Counted from the first letter of the stretch, positions 36,969 to 47,236 are shown. The stretch: 64,000 nucleotides of DNA from Gammaproteobacteria bacterium (GCA_018816095.1 JAHIWP010000055.1:1-64000); one strand, 5' to 3'. Translations and numbers: made by a program. Notes: generated from the sequence alone by a model not told the origin.

Positions 36969-38734
36969 TGCAGTTGTTCCTGGTGCTGTTGTTGTTCCAG
37001 CCTGAATTTACGCCGCAGCAACTCACCCGGATCGTCGGGGATCTGCCGCAGCCATTGTTCCAATGCCTGGCGACGTTCGCCGTCGAGAGTCGGTTCGGCG
37101 TTGGCGATTTGTTCTTCATTGCTGTCGCCGTCGTCTTCTGCGGGCGATGCAGGCGGTTTTTCTATGCCGTCGTCAGGGACGGGTTGCGCGGGCTTTTGGC
37201 CCGGTTCAGCAGGTTCTTCCTGAGACTCACCCTGGGAGGCGGGCGTTTGCTCGGTCTGCTGCTGCGCATTGTGTTCGGGCTGGCCAGTTTGCGGCGGCTC
37301 ACTCGGCGGATTCTGCGCGTCAGTGGATTCTTGCGAGTCATCTGACTGATCCTGTTGCTGCTGCTTTTGCTGCAACAGTCTTTCCACTAGCGCCTTATTT
37401 TTTTGCGCCTGAGCCAGATCAGGCTGTAACTCCAGCGCCTGGGTATAGGCATCGATGGCGGCTTCCAGCTCATTACTGCGCGCTAGGGCATTGCCACGGT
37501 TGTAGTGGTCGCTGGCGGTGTCACCGTTGGCGAAACGTTCAGCCGCGGCGGGGTAATCCCCCGCCTGATAAAGCGCTAAGCCTTGCCAGCGTGGGTCATT
37601 GAAGCGTTGCGCGGCCTCTGCGGGCTGTTGCGCGTCGAGCAGGCGCTGGCCTTGCTGGTCGGCACGTAACCAGAGGTCTTCAAAGCTAAAGGCATAGCTG
37701 TTCTGCGGCAGGCCTAGCAGCAACAGCGGCAGGCACAGCAGCCAGCCGCGGCGTGCGGCGCAGGCGGCGAGTAAGAGCAGCGGCAGCAACAGCCAGTGGC
37801 TCTGGTCTGCCCAGGCCTGTAGGCGTGTCAGCTCGGCATCACGGCGCACCTGTTGCGGTGCTTCGAGCAGACCGAGGTTGCGCAAGTCCTGCTCATTCAG
37901 CGTGAGGCCCTGGTAGCGGCCGCCCAGTTCACTGGCAAACCGCTTGAGGCCGAAGCTGTCCAGGCGCGGCAGTAGAATGGCCCCTTGGGCATCCTTGAGG
38001 AACGAGCCGTCTTCCTGAATGATCGGCGCGCCCTGGGTGCTGCCAATCCCGAGAATGTGCAAGCGTTCGCCACGGCGGCCGAGTGCCTGGGCAATGCCCT
38101 GGCGCTCGATTTCGCTGAGGGTGCTGGTCAGCAGCAGTAAGCGGCCGTTGCCTTGGGCGCCTTGTTTGAGCAGTTGCAGGGCCTTAAGCACGGCCAGATC
38201 GGCGCGCTTGCCGGACTCCGGCATGATCCCCGGACTCAGCGCGTCGAGCAGGTTGCGACTGGTGGACAGGTCGTCGGACAGGGGCACCACGGTGTGCGCG
38301 CTGCCGGCATAGACGATGATCGCGGTTTGCGCATCCTGGCGCTGTTCCAGCAGGTCGAGCAGTTTGCGTTTGGCCTGGGCCAGGCGATTGGGTGAGGCGT
38401 CGCTGGCGAGCATCTCCGGTGTCAGCTCAAGCAGCACCACCAGCGGGTCGGCCGGTTTGGGGTTGTGTTGTTCGATACGTTGCCAAGTCGGTCCAAGTAG
38501 CGCTAACACGGCAAGTAACCAGGCCAGACCGAGGGCTAGCCAGGGCAGGCGGCTGTTGCGTCCACTGCCGGCTGTCAGCAGCGCCGCCTGGAAGGCGCTC
38601 GGCAGCAAGGCTTGCCAGCGCCCGCTGCGTTTTTCGCGGTGCCAGAGTTTCCACAGCAGCACGCCCAGAAGTGGGAGCAGGACGAGCCAGAAGGGCCGTT
38701 GCCAGTGCGGCCAGAGGCTGCTCAGTTCGTTCAT
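36965..38734 (-). CDS. batB: BatB/BatC fusion: vWA-domain membrane protein with TPR region
   Basis: The 589 residues combine a BatB-like part with two N-terminal membrane spans and a vWA domain (about 85-290), another span region (about 310-345), and a TPR part (about 390-445, with GNALARSNELEAAIDAYTQALELQPDLAQA) followed by a Gln/Glu/Pro-rich low-complexity tail. In other bacteria the TPR part is a separate BatC. The vWA MIDAS motif DxSxS is replaced by ELTPEM, so metal-dependent ligand binding is doubtful. The start overlaps the batA stop by 4 bases. Confidence 0.9.
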   Translation of the reverse strand: MNELSSLWPHWQRPFWLVLLPLLGVLLWKLWHREKRSGRWQALLPSAFQAALLTAGSGRNSRLPWLALGLAWLLAVLALLGPTWQRIEQHNPKPADPLVVLLELTPEMLASDASPNRLAQAKRKLLDLLEQRQDAQTAIIVYAGSAHTVVPLSDDLSTSRNLLDALSPGIMPESGKRADLAVLKALQLLKQGAQGNGRLLLLTSTLSEIERQGIAQALGRRGERLHILGIGSTQGAPIIQEDGSFLKDAQGAILLPRLDSFGLKRFASELGGRYQGLTLNEQDLRNLGLLEAPQQVRRDAELTRLQAWADQSHWLLLPLLLLAACAARRGWLLCLPLLLLGLPQNSYAFSFEDLWLRADQQGQRLLDAQQPAEAAQRFNDPRWQGLALYQAGDYPAAAERFANGDTASDHYNRGNALARSNELEAAIDAYTQALELQPDLAQAQKNKALVERLLQQKQQQQDQSDDSQESTDAQNPPSEPPQTGQPEHNAQQQTEQTPASQGESQEEPAEPGQKPAQPVPDDGIEKPPASPAEDDGDSNEEQIANAEPTLDGERRQALEQWLRQIPDDPGELLRRKFRLEQQQHQEQLQ

Positions 38735-39759
38735 GGTGCTTTATTCCCGGTGGCCAGCCAGCTGCGCGCGCGCTGTTGCAGCGTTGGCCAGAGCGTTTGG
38801 CTGACCAGCAGCAGGCTCATTACCAGGGCAAGGCCCAGTGGCCAGGGATAGAGTGGCAGTGTCGGACGCGCCAGGGTTGGTTTTTGTGCCACGGGCTCCA
38901 GGCGATCCAGGGTGGCTTCGATGGCTTGCAGTTCGTCGCTGTCACGGGCGCGGAAGTATTCGCCGCCGGTGGCATCGGCAATCGCACGCAGGCTCGGCTC
39001 GTCCAGGTCGATGCCGGGGTTGAAGCCAAGCATACCGAGTACGCCGCCTTGCTCAGGGTCGGCGCCGATACCGATGGGGTAGATGGTGATGCCTTCCTCG
39101 GCCGCCAGGCGCGCAGCGGTCATCGGGTCAATTTCACCGCCATTGTTGGCACCGTCAGTGACAAGAATGAGCACCCGGCTTTGCGCGGGGCGTTCACGCA
39201 AACGTTTGACCGCCAGACCAATGGCGTCGCCGATGGCTGTTTGTGGGCCCGCGATATTGATTTGCGCCTCATTGAGCCAGGTGAGCACGGTTTGCCGATC
39301 AAAGGTCAGGGGGGATTGCAGGTAGGCGCGGCTGCCAAACAGGATCAAACCGACGCGATCACCCTGGCGGCCGTCGATAAAGTCGCCGAGCAGGTGTTTG
39401 ATCAAGGTCAGGCGGCTGACCTCCTGGTCTTCCCAGGTCATATCCGAGTAGTCCATGGAACCGGAGACATCCACGGCCAGCAACAGGTCGCGGCCACTTG
39501 CAGGCAGCGGCAGGGGTTCACCGAGCCATTGCGGGCGGGCACAGGCGAGCAGCAGTAAGAGCCAGATCAGCACAAACGGTGCCTGTTGGCGCAAGGCCGG
39601 CAGCCGGGGGCGGGCGCGACGGCCACTGAGGCTTTCCAGTTCAGCCAGAAAGCTGACTTTCAGCGCGGCCTCGCCACTGTCCGCAGGGGGTAACCAGGCG
39701 CGCAGCAGCCAGGGCAAGGGGGCGAGAAGAAAGACCCAGGGCCAGGCAAATTCAAACAT
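38731..39759 (-). CDS. batA: BatA: vWA-domain membrane protein
   Basis: The start at 39759 (MFEFAWPWVFLLAPLPWLL) gives a membrane-anchored protein of 342 residues; an upstream ATG at 39813 lies inside the DUF4381 gene and adds only polar residues. The vWA domain (about 75-300) has an intact MIDAS: AVDVSGSMDYSDM, with the downstream TDGANNGG. A final span is near the C-terminus. It overlaps the DUF4381 gene by 8 bases. Confidence 0.92.
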   Translation of the reverse strand: MFEFAWPWVFLLAPLPWLLRAWLPPADSGEAALKVSFLAELESLSGRRARPRLPALRQQAPFVLIWLLLLLACARPQWLGEPLPLPASGRDLLLAVDVSGSMDYSDMTWEDQEVSRLTLIKHLLGDFIDGRQGDRVGLILFGSRAYLQSPLTFDRQTVLTWLNEAQINIAGPQTAIGDAIGLAVKRLRERPAQSRVLILVTDGANNGGEIDPMTAARLAAEEGITIYPIGIGADPEQGGVLGMLGFNPGIDLDEPSLRAIADATGGEYFRARDSDELQAIEATLDRLEPVAQKPTLARPTLPLYPWPLGLALVMSLLLVSQTLWPTLQQRARSWLATGNKAP

Positions 39760-40246
39760 GTTTGCGAATCCAGATCGCCACGGCCTGATTAAGGCCGGCG
39801 ATGGCCTTGTCATCCAGGCTGCAGTGCGGGCGATAGGCGCCTTCGACCAGAATCATCCAGCGGGTCAAGCCCGCCGCTGGGCAGCGGCTGTCGAGAAAGG
39901 CCAGCCAGGCGCGGCTGCTCAGGGTGTGGCTGTGGTTTTGTGGGTAGCGCTCACGGCATAGGCGTTTAAGGATGGCATTAAGCTGCTGTAACCAAGGGCC
40001 GGCTTCGGCACCGTCGTAGGGTTTGGGCAGTTGTTCGAGTTCGATCAGGGCGGCCTGGCGCAATGGATCGAGAGGGGCGTCGCGCTCAGCCTGCTTGGTT
40101 TTGTGCGGTAGGCGTTTGAGTAAGGTGACGGCGGCCCACAACAGCAGCGGCAGCAGCAAGGTGAGCAGCCACCAGCCCGGCGCCGGTGGCCACCAACTGA
40201 TCGCCGGCGGTGCGATCAGCGGTTCGAGTTGATCCAGCGGATTCAC
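39752..40246 (-). CDS. DUF4381 domain protein
   Basis: This 164-residue protein has one membrane span near residues 25-42 (APGWWLLTLLLPLLLW) preceded by Pro/Trp residues, then a cytoplasmic helical domain with RRRY-like RERYPQNHSHTLSSRAWLAFLD. This is the DUF4381 layout found between DUF58 and BatA genes in MoxR operons. Both ends overlap neighbours by 4-8 bases. Confidence 0.85.
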   Translation of the reverse strand: MNPLDQLEPLIAPPAISWWPPAPGWWLLTLLLPLLLWAAVTLLKRLPHKTKQAERDAPLDPLRQAALIELEQLPKPYDGAEAGPWLQQLNAILKRLCRERYPQNHSHTLSSRAWLAFLDSRCPAAGLTRWMILVEGAYRPHCSLDDKAIAGLNQAVAIWIRKHV

Positions 40247-41184
40247 AGAGCTTTCCTTGAGCGCTGAACATTCATGTGTTCGCGCAGCTGTTCAATCATT
40301 TCGCTTTGCGTACTCAATGGCAGCAACGGCACGCTGAGCTTCTGCGCCAGACGCTGCCAGCGTGCCTGACGAGCATCGGCCAGGCTGCGGTAGGCTTGGC
40401 GCAGTTCGGCATTCTGGGTGTCGAGTTCCAGTTGCGTACCCTGTTCGCTGAAGCGCAGCAGGCCGGCGTTGGGCAGGGCATGGTCGAGCGGATCGGAAAG
40501 CGGCAGCAGCAGCAGGTCAGTGTGCCGCGCGAGCAGTTGTAGCTGTTGCTCGCTGCTGTCGTTCAGGGTGCGTTCATCACACAGCACCACCACCAGGCTG
40601 CCCGGGCGCAGCACTTCGCGGGCGCGGCGCAGGGCCAGGCCAAAGCTGTCGCGCTCGCCTTGGCTGTCGTTACTCAGGGCTTGGTTGGCTTTAGCCAGGC
40701 GGCTGAGCAGTTGCAGCAGGCTCTGCTTGCTGCGCCGCGGTTTGACTTCGTGGTGTTCCTGATCACCGAACACCAGGCCGCCGATGCGGTCGTTATGGCC
40801 CAGCGCCGCCCAGCCAATCAGGCTAGCCGCCTGGGCGGCGAGGACCGATTTAAGCATCAGCCCGGAGCCGAAGAACAATTGCCGGCTTTGCTCGACCATG
40901 ATGTAGATCGGTCGCTCGCGCTCTTCATGGAACAGCTTGGTGTGCGGCTCCTGGGTCCGAGCGGTCACGCGCCAGTCGATGGTGCGCACATCGTCGCCGG
41001 GTTGATAAACGCGCACCTGGTCAAAGTCGACCCCGCGGCCACGTAGCTTGGAATGGTGCAGGCCAATCAGTGGGCTGCGCTGCGCCGGGGTGGAAAACAG
41101 CTGCACTTCACGCACACGGTGGCGCATCTCGATCAGTTCACCGAGGCTGACGCGAATGCCGGGCTGCGTGGGTTGCTCAAACAT
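40243..41184 (-). CDS. DUF58 domain protein
   Basis: The start at 41184 gives 313 residues; the longer frame upstream runs into moxR. The segment GRGVDFDQVRVYQPGDDVRTIDWRVTART is the conserved DUF58 signature, followed by a vWA-like fold (about 85-260). DUF58 proteins are companions of MoxR ATPases, which are thought to act on vWA proteins as chaperones. No membrane span is seen. It starts 5 bases after the moxR stop. Confidence 0.92.
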   Translation of the reverse strand: MFEQPTQPGIRVSLGELIEMRHRVREVQLFSTPAQRSPLIGLHHSKLRGRGVDFDQVRVYQPGDDVRTIDWRVTARTQEPHTKLFHEERERPIYIMVEQSRQLFFGSGLMLKSVLAAQAASLIGWAALGHNDRIGGLVFGDQEHHEVKPRRSKQSLLQLLSRLAKANQALSNDSQGERDSFGLALRRAREVLRPGSLVVVLCDERTLNDSSEQQLQLLARHTDLLLLPLSDPLDHALPNAGLLRFSEQGTQLELDTQNAELRQAYRSLADARQARWQRLAQKLSVPLLPLSTQSEMIEQLREHMNVQRSRKAL

Positions 41185-41189
41185 GGCGC

Positions 41190-42161
41190 TTAGGCGACCG
41201 CCACAACGTCGAGAATGCGCTGCACCACGCGGTCCTGGTCGATGCCGGCGGCTTCTGCCTCGAACGAGAGAATGATGCGGTGACGCAAGACGTCGAACAG
41301 CACGGCCTGGATATCTTCCGGGCTGACAAAATCCCGACCGGCCAGCCAGGCGTGCGCCCGAGCACAGCGATCCAGGGCAATCGAGCCGCGCGGGCTGGCG
41401 CCGTAGGCAATCCATTCAGCCAGTTCCGGGTCGAATTTGGCCGGGGTGCGCGAGGCCATCACCAGTTGCACCAAATACTCTTCCACCGCATCGGCCATAT
41501 ACAGGCCGAGGATTTCCTGGCGCGCGGCAAAGATTGCCTGTTGACTGACCAGCTGCTCGGGCTTGGTTTCGCCATTGAGCGCTTCGCCACGGGCCTGGGC
41601 GAGGATCTTGCGTTCGACGCTGGCGTCGGGGAAACCGATCTTCACGTGCATCAAAAAGCGGTCGAGTTGGGCTTCGGGCAGTGGATAGGTGCCTTCTTGC
41701 TCGATCGGATTTTGCGTGGCCATCACCAGAAACAGCGGCGACAGGTTATAGGTGCTGCGTCCGACGCTGACCTGGCGTTCGGCCATGGCCTCGAGCAGTG
41801 CCGATTGCACCTTGGCTGGCGCCCGGTTGATCTCATCGGCCAGCACCAGGTTGTGGAAGATTGGCCCCTGCTGGAACACAAAACTGCCTGTTTCCGGGCG
41901 GTAGATCTCGGTGCCGGTGATGTCGGCCGGGAGCAGGTCCGGGGTGAACTGAATACGGTGGAATTCGGCTTCAATGCCTTCAGCCAGTTCCTTGATCGCC
42001 TTGGTTTTGGCGAGCCCAGGTGCGCCCTCAACCAGCATATGGCCATCAGCGAGCAAGGCAATCAGCAGCCTTTCGATGAGTTTTTCCTGGCCGAGGATCT
42101 GGCTTGAAAGAAAATGTCGCAGCGCGATAAGCGCTTCACGGTGTTCCATCGTTAAGCTCAT
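41190..42161 (-). CDS. moxR: MoxR-family AAA+ ATPase
   Basis: The 323-residue ATPase has Walker A GAPGLAKTK, Walker B LVLADEINRAP, sensor 1 MATQNPIEQEGTYPLPEAQLDRF and the arginine-rich C-terminal region YGASPRGSIAL. These are diagnostic of MoxR. It heads the minus-strand operon moxR-DUF58-DUF4381-batA-batBC-batD, in which it probably remodels vWA proteins. It is divergent from gdhB over 160 bp. Confidence 0.95.
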   Translation of the reverse strand: MSLTMEHREALIALRHFLSSQILGQEKLIERLLIALLADGHMLVEGAPGLAKTKAIKELAEGIEAEFHRIQFTPDLLPADITGTEIYRPETGSFVFQQGPIFHNLVLADEINRAPAKVQSALLEAMAERQVSVGRSTYNLSPLFLVMATQNPIEQEGTYPLPEAQLDRFLMHVKIGFPDASVERKILAQARGEALNGETKPEQLVSQQAIFAARQEILGLYMADAVEEYLVQLVMASRTPAKFDPELAEWIAYGASPRGSIALDRCARAHAWLAGRDFVSPEDIQAVLFDVLRHRIILSFEAEAAGIDQDRVVQRILDVVAVA

Positions 42162-42322
42162 CCGGCAAATGTGACCAGCGAGTCTTGAGTCTCGCCAGAG
42201 TTAAGTGGCAGCCACTTTAATGCAATCGCGGCCTCCTAGACTAACGTTGAACAACAAGGTTGTGGCGAAGATCCTTTTCGCGGCTGCCCCTGATCGAATA
42301 ACAAGCCAAATGGAGCACACCC

Positions 42323-45300
42323 ATGGCGTTCTTTACGGCGGCCAGCAAAGCCGATTTTCAGCACCACCTGCAAACGGCCCTGGCACAGCACGTCAGCGAA
42401 CAGGCTCTGCCACAAGTAGCCCTGTTCGCCGAGCAATTCTTCGGCATCATCGCCCTTGAGGAGCTGACCCAACGTCGCCTCTCTGATCTGGTCGGCTGCA
42501 CGTTATCGTCCTGGCGGTTGCTGGAGCGTTTTGCACCGAGCAAGCCAGAGGTGCGGGTCCTTAACCCCGATTATGAGAAACACGGCTGGCAGTCCACGCA
42601 CACCGCGGTGGAAATTCTGCACAGCGATATTCCCTTCCTGGTCGACTCGGTACGCATGGAGCTCAACCGTCGCGGTTACAGCATCCACACCTTGCAGAAC
42701 AGCGTGTTCAGCGTGCGCCGCAACAAGAGTGGTGAGCTGCAGGAAATTCTGCCTAAAGGTGCTCAAGGCAAGGACGTGCAGCAAGAAGCGCTGATGTTCC
42801 TGGAGATTGACCGTTGCTCCAGTAACGGCGAGCTGAAAGTCCTGGAAAAAGCCCTGCGCGAGGTATTCGCTGATGTGCGCCTGAGTGTGGCGGATTTCCA
42901 GCCAATGAAGGACAAGGCCAAGGAGCTGCGCGCCTGGCTGGATAAGGCCAAGCTCAAGGTTGAAGGCGCTGAGCTGGAAGAGGTCAAGGTGTTTATGAGC
43001 TGGTTGCTCGACGACCACTTCACCTTCCTCGGTTATGAAGAGTTCACCGTTGCCGACAGTGTTGATGGCGGCAGCATTGTCTATGACGAAAAGTCCCTGC
43101 TGGGACTGTCCAAACGCCTGCGCAGCGGGCTGACGGCCGAAGATACGCACATCGAGCCGGAGGCGGTCTGCTACCTGCGTGAAGCGCAGTTGCTGTCGTT
43201 TGCCAAGGCGGCGGTGCCGAGCCGCGTGCACCGCCCGGCGTATCCGGATTTGGTGTCGATTCGTGAGCTGGACAGCACCGGCAAGGTCATTAAGGAATGC
43301 CGCTTTATGGGCCTCTACACCTCATCGGTGTATGCCGAGAGCGTGTGGAACATCCCCTATATCCGCCGCAAAATTGCAGTCATCGAGCAGCGCTCGGGCT
43401 TTGATAGCAGCGCTCACCTGGGCAAAGAGCTGGCTCAGGTGCTGGAAGTGCTGCCGCGTGATGACTTGTTCCAAACCTCGGTGGATGAGCTGTTCAACAC
43501 CACTTTGGCGATCGTGCAGATTCAGGAGCGCAACAAGATTCGCGTCTTCCTGCGCCGCGATCCTTACGGTCGTTTCTGCTACTGCCTGGCCTATGTACCG
43601 CGTGATGTGTACTCCACCGAGACCCGGGTAAAAATCCAGCAAGTGCTGATGGATCGCCTGCAGGGGATTGATTGCGAGTTCTGGACCTTCTTCTCCGAGT
43701 CGGTGCTGGCGCGGGTGCAGTTTATTCTCAAGGTCGACCCGAAAAACCGTGTGCAAATCGACCCTGTGCGCCTGGAAAAAGAAGTCATCCAGGCCTGCCG
43801 TTCGTGGAAGGACGATTACACCAGCCTGATGGTCGAGAGCCTCGGCGAGGCTCAGGGCACTGAAGTGCTCAGCGAGTTCCCGGATGGCTTCCCGGCGGGC
43901 TACCGTGAGCGTTTCGCCCCACATTCGGCGGTGGTGGACATGCAGCACCTGCTCAGCCTGAACAGCGAGCGTCAGTTGGTGATGAGCTTCTACCAGCCGC
44001 TGACCCAGGGCGAGCAGCAGTTGCACTGCAAGCTCTACCACGCCGATACGCCGCTGCCGCTGTCAGACGTGCTGCCGATCCTGGAAAACCTCGGCCTGCG
44101 CGTTTTGGGTGAGTTCCCTTACAAGCTGCGCCGCGCCGATGGCCGCGAGTTCTGGATTCACGATTTTGCCTTTACCTATGCCGAAGGCCTGGATGTCGAC
44201 ATCCAGCAGCTCAACGACACCCCGCAAGACGCCTTCGTTAAAATCGTTGGCAGCGCGGCGGAGAACGACGGCTTCAACCGTCTGGTGCTGATGGCCGCCA
44301 TGCCGTGGCGTGATGTGGCACTGCTGCGCGCCTACGCGCGTTACCTCAAGCAGATTCGCCTGGGCTTTGACCTCAGCTACATCGCCAGCACCTTGGTCAA
44401 CCATGCGGATATCGCCAAGGAACTGGTACGCCTGTTTAAAACGCGCTTTTATCTGGCGCGCAAGCTGACTGCAGAAGACCTGGAAGACAAACAACAGAAG
44501 CTTGAGCAGGCGATTCTCGCCGCGTTGGATGATGTTGCGGTGCTTAACGAAGACCGCATCCTGCGTCGCTACCTGGACCTGATCAAAGCCACCCTGCGCA
44601 CCAACTTCTACCAGACCGATGCGGCCGGGCAGAACAAGCCCTACTTCAGCTTCAAGCTGAATCCGCGCGCGATTCCGGATATTCCACGGCCAACGCCGAA
44701 GTTCGAAATCTTCGTCTATTCGCCGCGGGTTGAAGGCGTGCACCTGCGCTTTGGCGATGTCGCCCGTGGCGGCCTGCGTTGGTCGGACCGCGAGGAAGAC
44801 TTCCGCACCGAGGTGCTGGGCCTGGTCAAGGCGCAGCAGGTGAAGAACGCAGTGATCGTACCGATGGGCGCCAAAGGCGGCTTTGTACCACGCCGTCTGC
44901 CGCTGGGTGGTTCGCGCGATGACGTGTTGGCGGAGGGCATTGCCTGCTACCGCATCTTCATCAGCGGGCTGTTGGATATCACCGACAACCTCAAAGAGGG
45001 TGTCGTGGTGCCGCCGCAGAATGTGGTGCGCCACGACGGTGACGATCCTTATTTGGTGGTGGCCGCCGACAAAGGCACCGCGACCTTCTCCGACATCGCC
45101 AACGGTATTGCTGCCGATTACGGCTTCTGGCTGGACGATGCATTCGCCTCGGGTGGTTCGGCGGGTTACGACCACAAAGGCATGGGCATTACCGCTAAAG
45201 GCGCGTGGGTCTCGGTGCAGCGGCACTTCCGTGAGCGCGGCATTGATGTGCAGAAAGACCACGTCACGGTCATCGGTATCGGCGACATGGCCGGCGACGT

Positions 45301-47164
45301 ATTCGGCAACGGCCTGCTGCTCTCGGAAAGCCTGCAGCTGGTCGCCGCCTTTAACCATATGCATATCTTCATTGACCCGAACCCAGACGCCGCCAAGAGC
45401 TTTGTCGAGCGTCAGCGCCTGTTTGATCTGCCGCGCTCCAGCTGGACCGACTATGACGCCAAGCTGATCTCGGACGGCGGCGGGATCTTCCTGCGCAGCG
45501 CCAAGAGCATCCCGATCAGTGCACAGATGAAAGAGCGCTTCGACATCAGTGCCGACAAGCTGGCACCGACCGAGCTGCTCAATGCCCTGCTCAAAGCCCC
45601 GGTGGATTTGCTGTGGAATGGCGGTATCGGCACCTACGTTAAATCCAGCAAAGAAAGCCACGCCGATGTCGGCGACAAGGCCAACGACCTGCTGCGTGTA
45701 GATGGCCGCGAACTGCGCGCCAAGGTGGTGGGCGAGGGCGGTAACCTCGGCATGACCCAGCTGGGTCGCGTTGAATACGGTCTCAATGGCGGTAAGAGCA
45801 ACACCGACTTTATCGACAACGCCGGTGGTGTGGACTGCTCCGACCACGAAGTGAATATCAAGATTCTGCTCGGCGAAATCGTTGCTGCGGGCGATATGAC
45901 CGGCAAGCAGCGCAACAAGCTGATGGTGGAAATGACCGATGCCGTCGGTGGCCTGGTGTTGGGCAACAACTACAAGCAGACCCAGGCATTGTCGCTGGCC
46001 GAACGCCGTGCCCGTGAGCGCGTGGGTGAATACAAACGCCTGATGTCGGCACTAGAAGCTGCAGGCAAACTGGACCGCGCCCTGGAGTTTCTGCCCTCTG
46101 ATGATGAACTCAACGAGCGCGCCGCCAATGGGTTGGGTCTGACCCGCCCAGAATTGTCGGTGCTGATCTCCTACAGCAAGATCGACCTCAAGGAGTCGCT
46201 GCTCAAATCCCTGGTGCCGGATGACGAGTACCTGGCGCGGGAAATGGAAACTGCCTTCCCGCCCTTGTTGGCGGAGAAGTTTGGCGAGCCGATGCGTCGT
46301 CATCGCCTCAAGCGCGAAATCGTTAGCACGCAGATCGCCAACGATCTGGTTAACCATATGGGCATCACCTTCGTGCAGCGCTTGAAGGAGTCCACAGGCA
46401 TGAGCGCGGCTAATGTCGCTGGCGCGTATGTGATTGTGCGTGACCTGTTCCGTCTGCCGCACTGGTGGCAGCAGATTGAAGCGCTGGACTCCAAGGTGCC
46501 CGCCGAGTTGCAACTGCAATTGATGGATGAGCTGATGCGCTTGGGCCGCCGCGCTACCCGCTGGTTCTTGCGTAACCGCCGTAATGACCTGGATGCGGCG
46601 CGAGATGTGGCGCATTTCGCACCGCGTATCGAGGCCTTGGTCGGCCGCTTGGACGAACTGCTTGAAGGCCCAGCCCGTGAACAGTGGCTGGCGCGCTTCC
46701 AAGCCTATGTCGAAGCCGGCGTGCCGGAAGAGCTGGCGCGCGTGGTTGCGGGCACCAGTCATCTGTACACCCTGTTGCCGATCATCGAAGCGTCGGATGT
46801 GACAGCGCAGGAGCCGGCTCGGGTTGCGGCGGCATACTTCGCCATCGGTGGCGCGCTGGAGCTGTCTTGGTATCTGCAGCAGATCACCAGCCTGCCGGTG
46901 GAAAACAACTGGCAAGCGCTGGCCCGTGAGGCTTTCCGCGATGACCTCGACTGGCAGCAACGCGCTATCACCGTGTCGGTACTGCAAATGGCCGAAGGCC
47001 CTGCGGATATCGAAGAGCGGGTTGGCGTATGGCTGGATCAGCACCGCCGTCTGGTGGATCGTTGGAAGCTCATGCTAGGCGAGCTGCGCGCAGCCACCAA
47101 CACCGATTACGCCATGTATGCCGTGGCCAATCGTGAGTTGATGGACTTGGCGCAAAACGCTTAA
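42323..47164 (+). CDS. gdhB: NAD-specific glutamate dehydrogenase, large (180 kDa) type
   Basis: Catalyses oxidative deamination of glutamate to 2-oxoglutarate and feeds carbon from arginine and glutamate into the TCA cycle. The 1613 residues match the L-180 class: a long N-terminal regulatory part with ACT-like segments, the catalytic core around residues 800-1200 with SDREEDFRTEVLGL, PMGAKGGFVP (from residue 847) and GIGDMAGDVFGNGLL, and a C-terminal part. Full-length and intact. ATG follows GGAG. In P. aeruginosa the homologous gene is arginine-regulated; here it is monocistronic with its own terminator. Confidence 0.97.
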   Translation: MAFFTAASKADFQHHLQTALAQHVSEQALPQVALFAEQFFGIIALEELTQRRLSDLVGCTLSSWRLLERFAPSKPEVRVLNPDYEKHGWQSTHTAVEILHSDIPFLVDSVRMELNRRGYSIHTLQNSVFSVRRNKSGELQEILPKGAQGKDVQQEALMFLEIDRCSSNGELKVLEKALREVFADVRLSVADFQPMKDKAKELRAWLDKAKLKVEGAELEEVKVFMSWLLDDHFTFLGYEEFTVADSVDGGSIVYDEKSLLGLSKRLRSGLTAEDTHIEPEAVCYLREAQLLSFAKAAVPSRVHRPAYPDLVSIRELDSTGKVIKECRFMGLYTSSVYAESVWNIPYIRRKIAVIEQRSGFDSSAHLGKELAQVLEVLPRDDLFQTSVDELFNTTLAIVQIQERNKIRVFLRRDPYGRFCYCLAYVPRDVYSTETRVKIQQVLMDRLQGIDCEFWTFFSESVLARVQFILKVDPKNRVQIDPVRLEKEVIQACRSWKDDYTSLMVESLGEAQGTEVLSEFPDGFPAGYRERFAPHSAVVDMQHLLSLNSERQLVMSFYQPLTQGEQQLHCKLYHADTPLPLSDVLPILENLGLRVLGEFPYKLRRADGREFWIHDFAFTYAEGLDVDIQQLNDTPQDAFVKIVGSAAENDGFNRLVLMAAMPWRDVALLRAYARYLKQIRLGFDLSYIASTLVNHADIAKELVRLFKTRFYLARKLTAEDLEDKQQKLEQAILAALDDVAVLNEDRILRRYLDLIKATLRTNFYQTDAAGQNKPYFSFKLNPRAIPDIPRPTPKFEIFVYSPRVEGVHLRFGDVARGGLRWSDREEDFRTEVLGLVKAQQVKNAVIVPMGAKGGFVPRRLPLGGSRDDVLAEGIACYRIFISGLLDITDNLKEGVVVPPQNVVRHDGDDPYLVVAADKGTATFSDIANGIAADYGFWLDDAFASGGSAGYDHKGMGITAKGAWVSVQRHFRERGIDVQKDHVTVIGIGDMAGDVFGNGLLLSESLQLVAAFNHMHIFIDPNPDAAKSFVERQRLFDLPRSSWTDYDAKLISDGGGIFLRSAKSIPISAQMKERFDISADKLAPTELLNALLKAPVDLLWNGGIGTYVKSSKESHADVGDKANDLLRVDGRELRAKVVGEGGNLGMTQLGRVEYGLNGGKSNTDFIDNAGGVDCSDHEVNIKILLGEIVAAGDMTGKQRNKLMVEMTDAVGGLVLGNNYKQTQALSLAERRARERVGEYKRLMSALEAAGKLDRALEFLPSDDELNERAANGLGLTRPELSVLISYSKIDLKESLLKSLVPDDEYLAREMETAFPPLLAEKFGEPMRRHRLKREIVSTQIANDLVNHMGITFVQRLKESTGMSAANVAGAYVIVRDLFRLPHWWQQIEALDSKVPAELQLQLMDELMRLGRRATRWFLRNRRNDLDAARDVAHFAPRIEALVGRLDELLEGPAREQWLARFQAYVEAGVPEELARVVAGTSHLYTLLPIIEASDVTAQEPARVAAAYFAIGGALELSWYLQQITSLPVENNWQALAREAFRDDLDWQQRAITVSVLQMAEGPADIEERVGVWLDQHRRLVDRWKLMLGELRAATNTDYAMYAVANRELMDLAQNA

Positions 47165-47207
47165 AAGCGATCGGCGCAGGCCTTGCCTGTGCTGCTCCTG
47201 TCCCAAT

Positions 47208-47236
47208 AAAAAGCCCCGTCTAGTGCGGGGCTTTTT
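47208..47236. terminator. Bidirectional terminator between gdhB and rnt
   Basis: AAAAAGCCCCG pairs with CGGGGCTTTTT around a 7-base loop. The A run on the left and T run on the right let it work from both converging genes. Confidence 0.9.

Noticed and set aside
38392..39558. 388-codon plus-strand frame opposite batA/batBC
   Set aside because: Arg/Gly/Ala-rich composition and full overlap with two well-supported genes indicate a shadow.
44063..45847. 594-codon open frame on the minus strand opposite gdhB
   Set aside because: Antisense shadow of a highly conserved gene; no recognisable domain.
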